DNA of 64,000 bases from Brachionus koreanus (lineage: Eukaryota; Rotifera; Eurotatoria; Ploima; Brachionidae): NCBI GenBank assembly GCA_016987375.1, contig PJRA01000172.1, positions 447,305 through 511,304 on the forward strand. The letters run 5' to 3'. The translations under genes and the position numbers were made by a program. The notes beneath the pieces are model-generated. The model made no database searches. It saw only the letters and a program-made list of their open reading frames with translations, and was not told where the DNA came from. Positions 1 to 11,097 of the stretch are shown here, piece by piece; within the stretch, counting starts at the first letter, position 1; each line of letters begins with the position of its first letter.

Positions 1-565
1 GCAACATACATAAACTTAACCTTCAGATGTTCTAGCACTCTGTTTTAAAATGTTAAATAGATAAAAAAAAAACTTTTTCATCTCTGGTTTTGATAAAAAA
101 ATTAGAAATTAAAGTTGAAAAGAAATATGCAATTCGTAAACCTTGATTAAAAGTTAAAAGACATTTTGTTTTAATGAAAAACGATGGATCAAAGCTAAAA
201 TAATGAAATTTTGTGTTGTTTAAAACATTATCGTCTGAGAATATTTCTTTATTTTTGGAGCAAAGTTAAATAATTTTAAAAAAAAAACATTTTTCTGATA
301 TAAATGTAAATTATTTTAAACAAAATTGTATCAAATTTGAATTTTTCTAAAATTATAAACTTATAGAAAAATGAGTTATGAAATTTAATTAATCGACATT
401 AAAAATAAAGGTATTAGGCAATAAATTAAACATTGATACAATTGGTAATTTTTAGTAAATGATTGGCCTAAATCATAAATTAAAAATTAATCAAAGGGAA
501 AAGGATTTTTAAATTAAAAAATAAAAAATTTGTTTAAGCGTTTATTTTGAATTAAAGAATCACCA
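1..565. other. AT-rich 3' flank, no gene seen
   Basis: This stretch is made almost entirely of A/T runs and has no coding-like reading frame on either strand. It lies downstream of RPS2 and probably includes its 3' untranslated region. No repeat or RNA gene was recognised. Confidence 0.5.
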
Positions 566-1473
566 TTATGCTTTTATGGTTGATTTTTTTTCAAAATTTT
601 GCAAAAAATCAGAATATTCTTGATAAGGTGTCTTCTGGAAAACTGTTTCCTTCCACAAATCTGGTGTTAGGTAGCTGAAAGTATTTGCTATTGCAGCATA
701 TGTGGCTTTAGCTAAAAACATTTTAAAAATAATCATCGCATAAATTCAAAATCCAAAAAATAAAATATTTTACCAAAGTTTCCGAGTGTTCCAGTAGATC
801 CTCTTGAACATGTCCAACAATCTTGGATGCCAGCCATTGTTAGTAGCTTTTTGGGTACAGGTGCACATACAAGTCCAGTTCCTCTTGGTGCTGGGATCAA
901 TCTTACAGTTACACTTCCACATTTTCCGGTTACTTTGCATGGAACAGTGTGTGGTGCTCCGATTTTGTTGCCCCAATAACCTCTTCTTACTGGCATAATA
1001 GATAGTTTAGCCAATATGATAGCTCCTCTAATAGCTGTTGCTACTTCTTTGGAGACTTTTACTCCTAAACCAACATGTCCATTATGATCACCAACTGCAA
1101 CGATGGCTTTGAATCTAGTTCTTTGACCAGCTTGAGTTTGTTTTTGGACTGGTTTAATCTTGAGAACTTCATCTTTTAATACACTTGGATCAATGAAACG
1201 ATCAACGATCTCGGCTTCCTTAATTGGAAGAGAGAAGAGATAGATTTCTTCGAGGGAATTTATTTTTCCTTCCTTAACCAGACGTCCTAACTTGGTAACT
1301 GGTTGCCATCCTTTGGATTCTTCTTTACCACCTCGTCCCATTCCACCGCGTCCACCTCTTCCGCCTCTTCCACCGCGACCTCCACGGCCACCTCTTCCAC
1401 CACGATCTCCTCCGAAACCTGATTTGAAACCATCTCTGCCTCTTCTATCGGCTGGAGCTGCTGAGTCCGCCAT
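566..1473 (-). CDS. RPS2: 40S ribosomal protein S2 (uS5)
   Basis: This is a structural protein of the small ribosomal subunit that helps shape the mRNA entry and decoding region. It has two coding exons, complement(774..1473) and complement(566..711), joined across a 62-nt GT-AG intron. The join restores the family sequence GNFAKATYAA and gives 281 residues, close to the usual length. The N terminus has an RGG/GGR-rich tail at about residues 10-50, as in animal S2. The S5 double-stranded RNA-binding fold follows ([20 protein letters not shown]), then the C-terminal S5 domain ([12 protein letters not shown]). The C terminus reads [13 protein letters not shown], a family hallmark. The ATG at 1473 is the only sensible start and matches known S2 starts (MAD). 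The reading frame is intact. Identification is certain; the splice junctions are inferred from sequence. Confidence 0.97.
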
Positions 1474-2982
1474 GATATATATCTAAATTAAATAGAAAAA
1501 GTCATGTGTTTCCTCTTGATTAAATAAGATTAAAAATAAAAAAATATAAAAAAAAATTTAAATAATAATCGTATGGGTTTTATTTGCTTTTGTTTTTAGA
1601 ACGTTTAGTACATGAGCAAAACTAAATTGGAAAACCTTGACTCGAAAAATTATTTATAAAATTTCAGTAAAGAAAATTCAGTCTATTCAAAAAAAGAACT
1701 TAGATATTTGTCTTAAAAAGACAAAAATAACATCTTTCTCTTTCAATTTTTTCAAATTTGACTAAGAAGTTGAAAATTTTCAACCAAGATTGATATAATA
1801 GTAATAAACATGAGAAAAACTTAAAATATTACTACAAAAAGACTATAATTTTTATCTTTATTAATATATTTAAATATATAATTTAAATTTTTTTCCAAAT
1901 TTAGCAACATTTTATTAAAGAAGGTTTTTGATTTAATAATAGTTAGAAAGCTGAATTGACAAAGCAGGAAAACTAAAGTAGTCCCTTTATAGTAGTCTTT
2001 TAATTTTTTTTATTTCTCTACCGACATTATCTGGTCTGTTTTTGAATTGGTTGATAGAACTTGCTGTGACAACCGCACATTCCATTTGTTCACTAATCGG
2101 TTTGATAGAAAGTTTCGCCTTGCTTCATATTTTTTAGCTGCGATCAAATGCGCTGCTTTGCTCCCTTTACTCCTCCACTTAGTCCTTCTTATTTGCTGAA
2201 CTCATTCGTTCCGCATAGTATTACCAATTGACATGATTATATTTGTTGTGAATTTTAAAAAATTGAATCAGATCTGCACCCTCTCGCCTTTCTTTTAGAG
2301 TTTCTAATCCAAAATTAGCTAGCCTTGACTAATAATTCAAACTTCATATTTAAAAAAGTTTATGGATTCTACACTGAGAAATAATTACATTAAGATACTA
2401 ACAAGTAGACATTTATACTGCTACGACTACTAGTGTTGCCATGATTCAAATATTCTCATTTTAATTCTTGACTGAAAATGAATTAATAAGTCTTAAAAAT
2501 AAAAGGGTTCATGATTTTAAAGTTAAAAAGTTCTAACGCTTTAAATTCAAATAAAAAAAAATTAGTTTTTAAAATTTTAAAAATGTTTGATTAAAATGAA
2601 TTTATTAAAAACAATATTATCAAAAATGAAACAAAATAATTATTTTTTTTTTAATAAGTAAATTCTTTTAATAATCAGAGGTAAGATTTTAACTTATTCT
2701 CATTTTGATCATGATTTTGTATTATTCTAATTACTTTTTTTTTTTTAATTTTGGACAACAATTAAAAATTAAGACGTATTCATAGCTCATCTTTGTGTAT
2801 TACATATTTACAACCAAAATTATTAGATATCACTTAATCATATTTTATTTTATTTAAAATAAACAAAAGTTACGGCCTCTATTTACTGTCAAACAAAAAA
2901 AAAAACTAAAATAAAAAAAATCCTTCAATCCAGATTGTCTCTTCAAGTAATGGTGTAAATTTTTTTTTAAAAAAATATTCAT
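1474..2982. other. Intergenic, AT-rich, with a LINE scrap
   Basis: This spacer separates the starts of RPS2 and the ends of the zinc-finger gene. Apart from the reverse-transcriptase scrap at about 1985-2170, it holds only A/T-rich sequence with no coding signal that I can see. Confidence 0.5.
1985..2170 (-). pseudogene. Degraded LINE reverse transcriptase, C-terminal end
   Basis: Read on the minus strand, one frame gives RNFLSNRLVNKWN and, after a frameshift, another gives VVTASSINQFKNRPD. This pair is the typical C-terminal end of non-LTR retrotransposon ORF2 proteins: the W-N motif followed by V..A.S.N.FKN.LD. The two pieces lie in different frames and upstream sequence is broken by stops, so this is a dead fragment. 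It is clearly less AT-rich than its surroundings. The clade cannot be decided from so little sequence. Confidence 0.6.
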
Positions 2983-5900
2983 TTATATATTTGTTTGGGC
3001 TTCAGCTTTCATTGAATTCTTCGGCGAGTCGTTTTCATTTTCATTTATTAATAGCATCTTTAAATTGTGTCCTAGATGAATTGTGTCCAAGTCAAACCGG
3101 CCACACTCATTCAAAAGATAATTTTTATTCAACAAAATATTCTTCATAAACACTTTGCACTGTTGTTTGACTTCATTACGTCTTGGTAATGTGTCAAAAT
3201 ATAATTTACTCTCGACAGCTTTTTCTTCGGTCCAATAATCTAAATATGTTTGCAGGTAGAATTTCAACTGCAGTCGACAGTTCGCTTTCAACTTGTATTT
3301 AGTTTTAGTTCGAACTACTTGAGAGTTGGAGCATTCTTGTGCATGTTTTAATAGTTGAGTTCGATCAGGCCATGAAATTTTGCATGACATGCATCGATAA
3401 CAATACTCGTTAAAATGACTTAAAACATGGTTGGTTAAAACAACGGTTTTCATTTCTTCACTAAAAAATTGCATTCGATTAGAATCGTTTTGACTTGTAA
3501 CTATGTTATTTGGTATGTTGAATACTTTTTTTGAATTAAAATGTGCTTCAAGAATAGAATTTTTACTTGAATTGCATATAATACAAACGTATGAGTTATA
3601 ATTAAAACTGCGCCTGATAAATTGCTCAGAATTTAGCCAGCTTACAATTTGCTTTTCAACAATTTGCTCCTTGTAAATGTCGTTTAGAATTTTCAGCTCA
3701 CGATCGACCAAATCATTTCGGCTCACGTTAATCTCATTCACTATTGGATTTACAAGACTCGGCGGTATTTTTATGAAGCACCTGCGCTTTAGATGAGCAC
3801 CTAAATTTACTTGAAGCATGTTGTTTGAAATAAGTGATTGTATTATTTCCAGATCGTTTAGTTTAATTGTTGCGTCAAAAACGTTGAATTCATGCTCGGA
3901 TTGAAAGTGCTTGAGGATGTCAGCGAACGAGAATTTTATTTCTAGTCCACAAATTAAACAATTTAAAAGCTTCATGGTCTCTTGATTTTCTTTGATTGTA
4001 AGTTCCGAATCAGTTTCGTAATTGTGCAAAAATTGTGCAAAGTTTTTGTAATTTTTAGTCATTTGACTTGTTCCATTGCCGCCAGAAGACTTTGCACAAC
4101 TTATTTGCGAATAGACAAAATTCTTGGAATCGGCGCCCGTGAATAGCTTGTAATCATCGGCTCTATCATGATTGAGCCAATGCTCTGGGCTAAATCGGTC
4201 CATTTTTCGCAAACAAATCTGGCATTTGTACACCAGATATGGCTTGAAATAAAATTTCTTATTGCGCTTGATGTCCATTTCATTAGGAAAATTAATTGAC
4301 TGGCTACTGTTTGTTTTGAATCGTTTTCGTCGATTAACAGGAGATATGTTCGAACATAAGTTGTATTGGGGCTGATTTTGTTCATCTATTATCACCGACC
4401 ATTCGTTCAAATCAGAATGTTGTGTATAATAATAATTGTCTGCTAATTCTCCAATTTCATCTTCATCTATTTCTTCATCATTTGATTGATTTAATTGATT
4501 TGCCGACACAGTTGTAATAATGCCAGTTTCACTAGCTAACAAGTCTTCTAAATTCTGTTCGAACAATTCTAGTTCGTAGTTTAGTTTTTTATCTTTTTTA
4601 ATACCAGGTGGTTGTGATGCCATGTGTACATTCATTACATGATCCAAGGCGTCTTGATATGAATACAATACAACTGGTTTATTTGAGCTTTCATTTTCTT
4701 GATTTGTGTCATTTAGATTACACTTGCAGCATTTGTATTTTGGCTGTGCTTCGATCGGCGTATTGCTTTGGATTTGAGTCGAATTTTTAATTTTGTTGCT
4801 CTCAGTTTTCTTATTAGCTGGAATTTTAGTTATAAATTGTTGTGCTCGATTGATTGCTAAATTTATTTCTTCTTCGGTCTTTATTAATTTAAAGTGACAA
4901 GTATTTCCCTCGTTTGATCCACATTGATGAACTAATCCGGCATGTTGTTTGGTTTGTGGTTCATCAAATGCATAAAATTGAGCACAAGTGTCGCATTTAT
5001 AAGCCAAAAACGACAAATGCACTATTAGTACATGTTTGAGAACTTGTTCTTTGTCAAAGCTTAAATTGCTCGCTCCCAAACTTGAAGCCGTTGGAGTTTT
5101 GTTCAAACTTGATATTGCAGTCATCGGTGTTGGATCGTTGTCAGGATAGCACAGTGAACACTTAAACGAATCCTTGTCATGATACAACTGCATTTCATTA
5201 GATTCGTTTAGCTCATTGAGCAATTTTTCTTCTTCTTTGAGTTGAATTTGATGTGCATTATGTTGTCTTAAACGAGTAGCAATCAATATTTTTCTTCTAG
5301 CTTGATTGGTGTTTGTTTGAGTGGTTGAAATGTCGTTATCGACCATGATACAAGTTTTTTCATCATGTTTATAGAATTGCTTGTGTTTGAAAAATGTTTT
5401 TGTATCCGTTATTGGATAGGAACATTCATTGCATTTGTACGGAGCATTTAAATGTAAAGTCAAGTGCTGCATATACTTGCCATTTTCTTTTTGTTGAATA
5501 GAATTCTTTAAATTCTTGGTAACATTCAATTGAAATTGAGCCCAGCAATAATGACAGTTTAGTGTTATGTTTAATTGAGACAACAAATTTTGCGACTGAT
5601 TGGTTGAATTTGAAAGAACAGTGGTGCAATTTTGATTAGTTGTTGAGCTTGTTCTTGATCTTTTCATTCCGGACGAGCTTCCCGAGTCTGACACATCTCC
5701 ATTTTGATCTTTAGAGCCCGGAATTCGTTTGGTATTTGCTTTCTTTTCCAATTCACGTATCAAAAATTTTCTTTCCTCATCGTCATCATCATCAATCATT
5801 TCATCTATGTTAACGTCTTTTAAAACATTTAAATTGACATTAACAACACTATTGTTGACACTTTTTCCAGATGAAATAGAACCAATTATGGATGTAAGTG

Positions 5901-8900
5901 GAGAGGTTGAATTTGTTTGTCCAGTTGATACTGTTATACTAGACGGTGTTATATTCTTATTAACGCCGAGTTTTTTCAAAATTGAATTAACATTATTTAT
6001 GTTTATAGTTCCTGGTGTGCTCAATGGTTTGGAATCTTTAAAATCTCTGGCTATTTTCGATTTCAAAATATTTGAGTTAGATTGAACATTAGATTGGATT
6101 GAAACTAATCCTGATTCATTTAAGCTTGATTCACTAGTTGTTCTTTGAAATATGTGTTCTTCTGAAGATTTAGAAAGTAGTTCTGTATCATTTGCGAATG
6201 AGCTTGCTGGTGTTGTTGTTGTTGTTGTTGCTGCTGCTGCTGCTGCTGTTGAACTACCTGAGGTATAAGATGAACTTTTTAGATTATTAGATGATGAAAT
6301 TGTACTACTACTTTGTTGATTTTGAGTGATTGCACTTGACGTATCTGTAGTTGATGTGGTACTTCCGGCGGGTGTTAAAGTTGGAACAGGCGTCAAAGGC
6401 CATTCAACAATCGTATAAAATCTATAAGTTAATTTATTCTGAAAAGTTATAGGCATATTTCGATGCTTATATTTGATATGAGTTCGCATATAATTCAAAT
6501 TATTCATTGTATAATCACAATATGAGCAAAGAAGATCGTCATTTTGATTAAAATCAATTATTATTTGAGAATTAGCATCCATTGTTAGTATGGTTGGTGT
6601 TTTTATACCAGGATGTTGCTGAGCTATTTGCTGTTGGTATTGTTGTTGACGTGACAGTGTGCTCGCCACAGTTTGAGGCCTTTGTGCAGATGTATTTTTT
6701 GGTTTAGGGCCTCTTTTTCGTCCCGTTGAGGAATGCATTAGTGATGGAATTACACTTGAACTCGATTGAAATTGACTTGTTTGCTTTTGCTGCTCGCTTG
6801 TATTTACATTGGAGGTGGCAGATGAAGAATTTGAAGTATTTAAAATGCTATTTGTTTGCGATTGTAGCTGCTTTTGCTGCAACAAAGAAGCGACTGTTGT
6901 TGGATTTTGATTATAGCTTGGTAAATCTTCATTCGGTAATCTTATTACTTGATTTCGTAAATTGTCCATGCATGTTTTTTCTCTGCTTGGATGATTTAAT
7001 TTCAAGTGATCTGACATTTTTTTTAACTTGTCTGCTCCGAACGAACAATACGAACAATTATACGCAATTGTTGGTTTATTCGATTGAGAATGAACAATAG
7101 CAGATGAATCAATTGGTATAGCAGGTATGGCTGTTGTCAATATTGGAAGTGATACACCATTGTTTTCCAAATTTGACAATTGACTCGGATTTAATACTAT
7201 TTGAGCTGTTTGAAGTCCTGAATCTGTTTGAAGTAAAATTGGCTGATTCTGATTAGACAATCCACCGTTCATCATCATCATCATTACAGCTGCGGTCTCA
7301 TCAGCATTCATGTTTGAATTAGATGATACATTTGTTACTGCATTTGATGTTGAATGTAAATTTGACGGTGACGAACCACTTGTAGATGCTGAATTTGAAC
7401 TAACTTGTGCACTTGTATTCGATGTCTGAGAATTTGCTTGAACTGAAGGCACGAGTGCACTAGATGGCTGCAATTCACCTGAATTTTGACTCTCTGATTG
7501 ATTTATTTGCTGAGAAATATTTTGATTTTGATCAACGGATTGCTGTTGTTGTTGCTGCAGCATTAGCTGCTCTTGCTGCTGTTCGTAAATTTTTTGCTGC
7601 AATTGTTCTTGTTGTTGAAGCTCAATTTCTTCAAAATATGAGACATCTATTTCAAAATTGTGAGACTCGTACAAATGCTGTACGATAAACTGTTTTTCAT
7701 AAAATATCATTTGACATATTGTACATTTGTATTGAACCGTGGTATGAACCGGTACTTCTTCACCGCTTATAATTGTCAATCCATTTTCGTCTGTTACACT
7801 TGAAATTGTGTTCAAAATTGCTCCAGTCATTTCAATTGTGTGACCTGTTTGAAACGCAGCTACAGCAGCAGCCAAAAGAGTTGATGAGTCTGCAATTGTT
7901 AGTTCGATTTGATGATTAATTTTGTAATGTTCTAGCAATTGAGTGGCATCGTCGGTAGTATAAGGTTCGCATAGATTGCACTTGAAAACAAATAAATTCT
8001 CAGCTTCGGGCGGCTGTGCATGAACTGTTATTTGTTGAGAATTATCTGAAAATATTTCTGTTGTCGATCCACTTTTATCATATTGATTTTTACAAATTTG
8101 TGATAGAACTTGATCGATTGTCGAATCAATTTTATCAGAACTGGCAGATGAAATTTCTTTTTTAGCAACCTTGGGTACTGTTTGTGCTTGTAGATTGCTT
8201 GCATTCGCTTGAATCAATATATTTGGTTGAGGTACTTGAACCATAATCTCCTGAGACTGATCAATTGGCATTGCTATGTGTTCTGCTTCATTCAATTGAC
8301 TCACTGTTTCGACTGATTCGTTTTGTGACAATGACGGAGCATTTGACACTTGCTGTTGTATCAATATTTTTTGTTGCTCCTTAATTGATTCATATTGTGC
8401 AACTGACTTTTCTTTGCTTTCTTTTATGAGACTAAATTGCTGTTCAACAATCAATCGAAGAGATTTTTCATATTTTTCAATCGAATTTTCATGATCGATT
8501 ATTTGTAGCTGTTTTTGCAAATGAAGATCAAATAATTTCTCCATTTGAGCTACATCGAACCCATGTGTTTGGTTCAAATGTTGAAAAAGAGATCCCTTAA
8601 GTTTAGTACTAAATTTGGAGCATTTAAAACACTTGATTTCAGAGAAAAAAGCATCTGGACGGTTCGTAGATATATTGGTGCTATCGTTTTGTGCCGCTGT
8701 CAAAACTGACACAATCAATTCGTTTATTAAAGTTGGAAAATTTGAATTGAAATATTCGGCTAATTCGGCATTAATTTGATTCAAATCGCTTTTTTTACTC
8801 TTTGGTTTCGGCGGGGGCAAATAAAGTAGGCCCTCTGATTTCAAAAATGAATTAACAAAACGCTTAAATTTAATAACACCTGAATCATATGCAAAATGAT

Positions 8901-11097
8901 CCATTAATATGTGACTAATTGAAGAGAGTAGGTTTTTTGATTCGTTTGTGCACAAAACACATGATACCATTGGTAATGTTTGGCCTGAATCAAGGCTTGT
9001 TAGTACATATTTTGAAAAGTTCATGTTCAAACGATGTCCTTTAAATTCACGTGAATGAAGCATGCATTCGGCTAAATTTTGAATTGGAGATAATTGCTTT
9101 GAACATGTAGTACAAGTGATGTCATATTCAAAGTGTTCATTCAACGCATGATATAACAAGTGTCTATTTATGCTATCTTTTGATGCCACTGATTTGAAGC
9201 AAATGGGACATTCATAGAGTAGATTTAAATTAGTGTCTGTATTAATGGGCAAGCCGTTGGCGTCAACAAGACTTATTGTTGCCGCATCACTTGTATTTAA
9301 ATCAGCCATAGCCATTGCGGCAGCTATTTGCTGAAGTGAATTTTCTACATTTTGGCTAAATGACATGTTATTTTGGCCAACGGGCACATAAACCTTAAAC
9401 CAGTTGAGATTTATATTTGGATCTAGCAAGTGTGCCAAGTAAGAATGACGAATAAACGCTTGTTCATTTGAATAGTTTTCATTACAAATGCCACAGTAAA
9501 TAAGCGGTCCCGCGCCATAAATTGTGTTTGTTGTTGTTGCAGCTAAAGGCAAATACTGTAATGAGAGATTTGATGATATTTGACTGGACTTTTTGCCATG
9601 TTGTTTTGTGAGATTGTTGGAGGCAATGGGATCTCCTTGCAACTGTGAAATTTGTGATTGAATTTTGTCATAAACATTAAAAGCACAAAGACCAATTTGA
9701 ATTTTCTTATTAAAATGATAACGTATGTAATGAAAAATACAATCGTTTAGACTAGTTCTGACACAGTTGCATTCTGAGCAGACAAAAAGCGGTATGGCTT
9801 TGAACTGATGTTGTAGTAGAAAATGATTTAATAAATAGTCAAAAGTAACGTTTTCAAATTGAGTATAAGGATGAGGATTCTGGATTGGTTGTTGTTGAGT
9901 ATACTTGTTCATATCGCCAGTACATATCGGACATGAATAGAGCATGTCTGTTCTAAAATGATCTTTGCGCAATAACTCATCATCTATGTATTTTACAGAT
10001 TTTATATTTATAGACAAATACATGTCGTTCATCGGAGTCGACTCAATTACTACTACACCATTATTTTGATTTGAATTTAGCTGTTGATGCTGCTGAAATA
10101 TTTGTTGAAAATCAATCGAGTGGCATTCAGTCATATGATCTTGGAGACATTTTTCCTCATTTGATGTCTCACTCGAATCTAAATGATACGGCTCGCTTGC
10201 TTCACTTGTACTGTTTCCAGATTCAATTTGCTGATATTCTTTGTAATTGCAGTGCAAGCATATATGTGCAACCATTTCATTACAAAAGTGAGCCTGGTAA
10301 TGTTTCATGTTAAATTCAACTTGTTTGCCACAAATAAAACAAGCACCCAAGTAGTCGTGAATTTGTTTAACACGGAACACATTTTCAATTTTATTAATTG
10401 CTAACAGGTGCACTAAAAATGAATTGTCTAATGTAAGGTTCAATGGTATATTGGATAAGAATTTTTGTTGATTTTTTTGATAAATTGCTGTCGAGGTCAA
10501 ACGAACCAAGTCAGTGAGCGAATCGTCTGGACCTTGAAACTCGTATGGTTCATCGCCAGGCATTTCAACTTCAAGAACTTCTTGCTCTTCTTCAAGTTCT
10601 TGAACGTCATCTTGAGTTAGAATAGAAGAAGTTGTCATAGGCACCGGGTTTTCTTCAATCCAATCGATCATTTTGCCAACAACAAACTTTACATTAGATT
10701 CAACATCTTGCTCTGGGTCCTGATCATTTGACTCATCCAAAATTCTATTTGGATAAACGACATCAGATTGAACGGTTGACTGCTCTTTGGAACGAGCTTT
10801 CAAGTGTGCTTTTATTAGATAATATTTAATTTTGTATTTAGACTGAATTGTTTCCATTTGAGGCCATAAATAAGAGTAAACTATGCTCTCGTCTGGATGC
10901 TTGGCCAAAAAGTGACTAATAACTTGTGATTTATCAGTTAGATCGCACGAATAGTCGCATAGATTGCAGTAGATTAGACTCGATTCGTACATAGTTCGAT
11001 CGTTAGGTAACCGAAAATTAAGCATTGGTATTCTTTGTGAAAGAATGTCTTTCACCGATAAGTGAATTTGATTATTGGATTGAGACATTTTTATCAT
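2983..11097 (-). CDS. Very large multi-C2H2 zinc-finger protein
   Basis: This is one uninterrupted frame of 2704 residues. It contains about twenty C2H2-like fingers scattered through long low-complexity linkers. Examples are CNLCDYSCDLTDKSQ near residue 45, CPICFKSVASKDSINRHLLYH, CSYCSFGADKLKKMSDHLKL, CSYCDYTMNNLNYMRTHIKY and CMSCKISWPDRTQLLKHAQE near the C terminus. The fingers are irregularly spaced and lack the TGEKP linkers of tandem DNA-binding arrays. Linkers are rich in Gln, Ser, Asn and Thr, with Q, A/T, M and D homopolymer tracts and a KRGRKRGPKPK-like basic patch (about GRKRGPKPK). A nuclear, chromatin-associated role is likely by family. The dispersed-finger layout resembles the ZNF462 class, but I cannot confirm orthology. 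The start is the first ATG of the frame; an upstream non-coding exon is possible. The lack of any intron in over 8 kb is unusual here. Confidence 0.85.
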   Translation of the reverse strand: MIKMSQSNNQIHLSVKDILSQRIPMLNFRLPNDRTMYESSLIYCNLCDYSCDLTDKSQVISHFLAKHPDESIVYSYLWPQMETIQSKYKIKYYLIKAHLKARSKEQSTVQSDVVYPNRILDESNDQDPEQDVESNVKFVVGKMIDWIEENPVPMTTSSILTQDDVQELEEEQEVLEVEMPGDEPYEFQGPDDSLTDLVRLTSTAIYQKNQQKFLSNIPLNLTLDNSFLVHLLAINKIENVFRVKQIHDYLGACFICGKQVEFNMKHYQAHFCNEMVAHICLHCNYKEYQQIESGNSTSEASEPYHLDSSETSNEEKCLQDHMTECHSIDFQQIFQQHQQLNSNQNNGVVVIESTPMNDMYLSINIKSVKYIDDELLRKDHFRTDMLYSCPICTGDMNKYTQQQPIQNPHPYTQFENVTFDYLLNHFLLQHQFKAIPLFVCSECNCVRTSLNDCIFHYIRYHFNKKIQIGLCAFNVYDKIQSQISQLQGDPIASNNLTKQHGKKSSQISSNLSLQYLPLAATTTNTIYGAGPLIYCGICNENYSNEQAFIRHSYLAHLLDPNINLNWFKVYVPVGQNNMSFSQNVENSLQQIAAAMAMADLNTSDAATISLVDANGLPINTDTNLNLLYECPICFKSVASKDSINRHLLYHALNEHFEYDITCTTCSKQLSPIQNLAECMLHSREFKGHRLNMNFSKYVLTSLDSGQTLPMVSCVLCTNESKNLLSSISHILMDHFAYDSGVIKFKRFVNSFLKSEGLLYLPPPKPKSKKSDLNQINAELAEYFNSNFPTLINELIVSVLTAAQNDSTNISTNRPDAFFSEIKCFKCSKFSTKLKGSLFQHLNQTHGFDVAQMEKLFDLHLQKQLQIIDHENSIEKYEKSLRLIVEQQFSLIKESKEKSVAQYESIKEQQKILIQQQVSNAPSLSQNESVETVSQLNEAEHIAMPIDQSQEIMVQVPQPNILIQANASNLQAQTVPKVAKKEISSASSDKIDSTIDQVLSQICKNQYDKSGSTTEIFSDNSQQITVHAQPPEAENLFVFKCNLCEPYTTDDATQLLEHYKINHQIELTIADSSTLLAAAVAAFQTGHTIEMTGAILNTISSVTDENGLTIISGEEVPVHTTVQYKCTICQMIFYEKQFIVQHLYESHNFEIDVSYFEEIELQQQEQLQQKIYEQQQEQLMLQQQQQQSVDQNQNISQQINQSESQNSGELQPSSALVPSVQANSQTSNTSAQVSSNSASTSGSSPSNLHSTSNAVTNVSSNSNMNADETAAVMMMMMNGGLSNQNQPILLQTDSGLQTAQIVLNPSQLSNLENNGVSLPILTTAIPAIPIDSSAIVHSQSNKPTIAYNCSYCSFGADKLKKMSDHLKLNHPSREKTCMDNLRNQVIRLPNEDLPSYNQNPTTVASLLQQKQLQSQTNSILNTSNSSSATSNVNTSEQQKQTSQFQSSSSVIPSLMHSSTGRKRGPKPKNTSAQRPQTVASTLSRQQQYQQQIAQQHPGIKTPTILTMDANSQIIIDFNQNDDLLCSYCDYTMNNLNYMRTHIKYKHRNMPITFQNKLTYRFYTIVEWPLTPVPTLTPAGSTTSTTDTSSAITQNQQSSSTISSSNNLKSSSYTSGSSTAAAAAATTTTTTPASSFANDTELLSKSSEEHIFQRTTSESSLNESGLVSIQSNVQSNSNILKSKIARDFKDSKPLSTPGTININNVNSILKKLGVNKNITPSSITVSTGQTNSTSPLTSIIGSISSGKSVNNSVVNVNLNVLKDVNIDEMIDDDDDEERKFLIRELEKKANTKRIPGSKDQNGDVSDSGSSSGMKRSRTSSTTNQNCTTVLSNSTNQSQNLLSQLNITLNCHYCWAQFQLNVTKNLKNSIQQKENGKYMQHLTLHLNAPYKCNECSYPITDTKTFFKHKQFYKHDEKTCIMVDNDISTTQTNTNQARRKILIATRLRQHNAHQIQLKEEEKLLNELNESNEMQLYHDKDSFKCSLCYPDNDPTPMTAISSLNKTPTASSLGASNLSFDKEQVLKHVLIVHLSFLAYKCDTCAQFYAFDEPQTKQHAGLVHQCGSNEGNTCHFKLIKTEEEINLAINRAQQFITKIPANKKTESNKIKNSTQIQSNTPIEAQPKYKCCKCNLNDTNQENESSNKPVVLYSYQDALDHVMNVHMASQPPGIKKDKKLNYELELFEQNLEDLLASETGIITTVSANQLNQSNDEEIDEDEIGELADNYYYTQHSDLNEWSVIIDEQNQPQYNLCSNISPVNRRKRFKTNSSQSINFPNEMDIKRNKKFYFKPYLVYKCQICLRKMDRFSPEHWLNHDRADDYKLFTGADSKNFVYSQISCAKSSGGNGTSQMTKNYKNFAQFLHNYETDSELTIKENQETMKLLNCLICGLEIKFSFADILKHFQSEHEFNVFDATIKLNDLEIIQSLISNNMLQVNLGAHLKRRCFIKIPPSLVNPIVNEINVSRNDLVDRELKILNDIYKEQIVEKQIVSWLNSEQFIRRSFNYNSYVCIICNSSKNSILEAHFNSKKVFNIPNNIVTSQNDSNRMQFFSEEMKTVVLTNHVLSHFNEYCYRCMSCKISWPDRTQLLKHAQECSNSQVVRTKTKYKLKANCRLQLKFYLQTYLDYWTEEKAVESKLYFDTLPRRNEVKQQCKVFMKNILLNKNYLLNECGRFDLDTIHLGHNLKMLLINENENDSPKNSMKAEAQTNI
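6211..6250. repeat. Triplet-repeat tract coding for A/T runs
   Basis: Tandem GTT and GCT triplets on the plus strand encode an alanine run followed by a threonine run on the minus strand, inside the zinc-finger gene. Similar CTG/TTG tracts coding polyglutamine lie at about 7538-7620, and an ATC tract coding polymethionine lies near 7270. Such tracts expand and contract by slippage and are likely to vary in length between individuals. Confidence 0.8.

Noticed and set aside
1292..1486. Plus-strand open frame rich in Pro/Arg
   Set aside because: It is the antisense shadow of the RGG-coding repeat of RPS2.
5729..7688. Several plus-strand frames inside the zinc-finger gene
   Set aside because: They are antisense to low-complexity coding sequence; the minus-strand frame is uninterrupted and has the zinc fingers.
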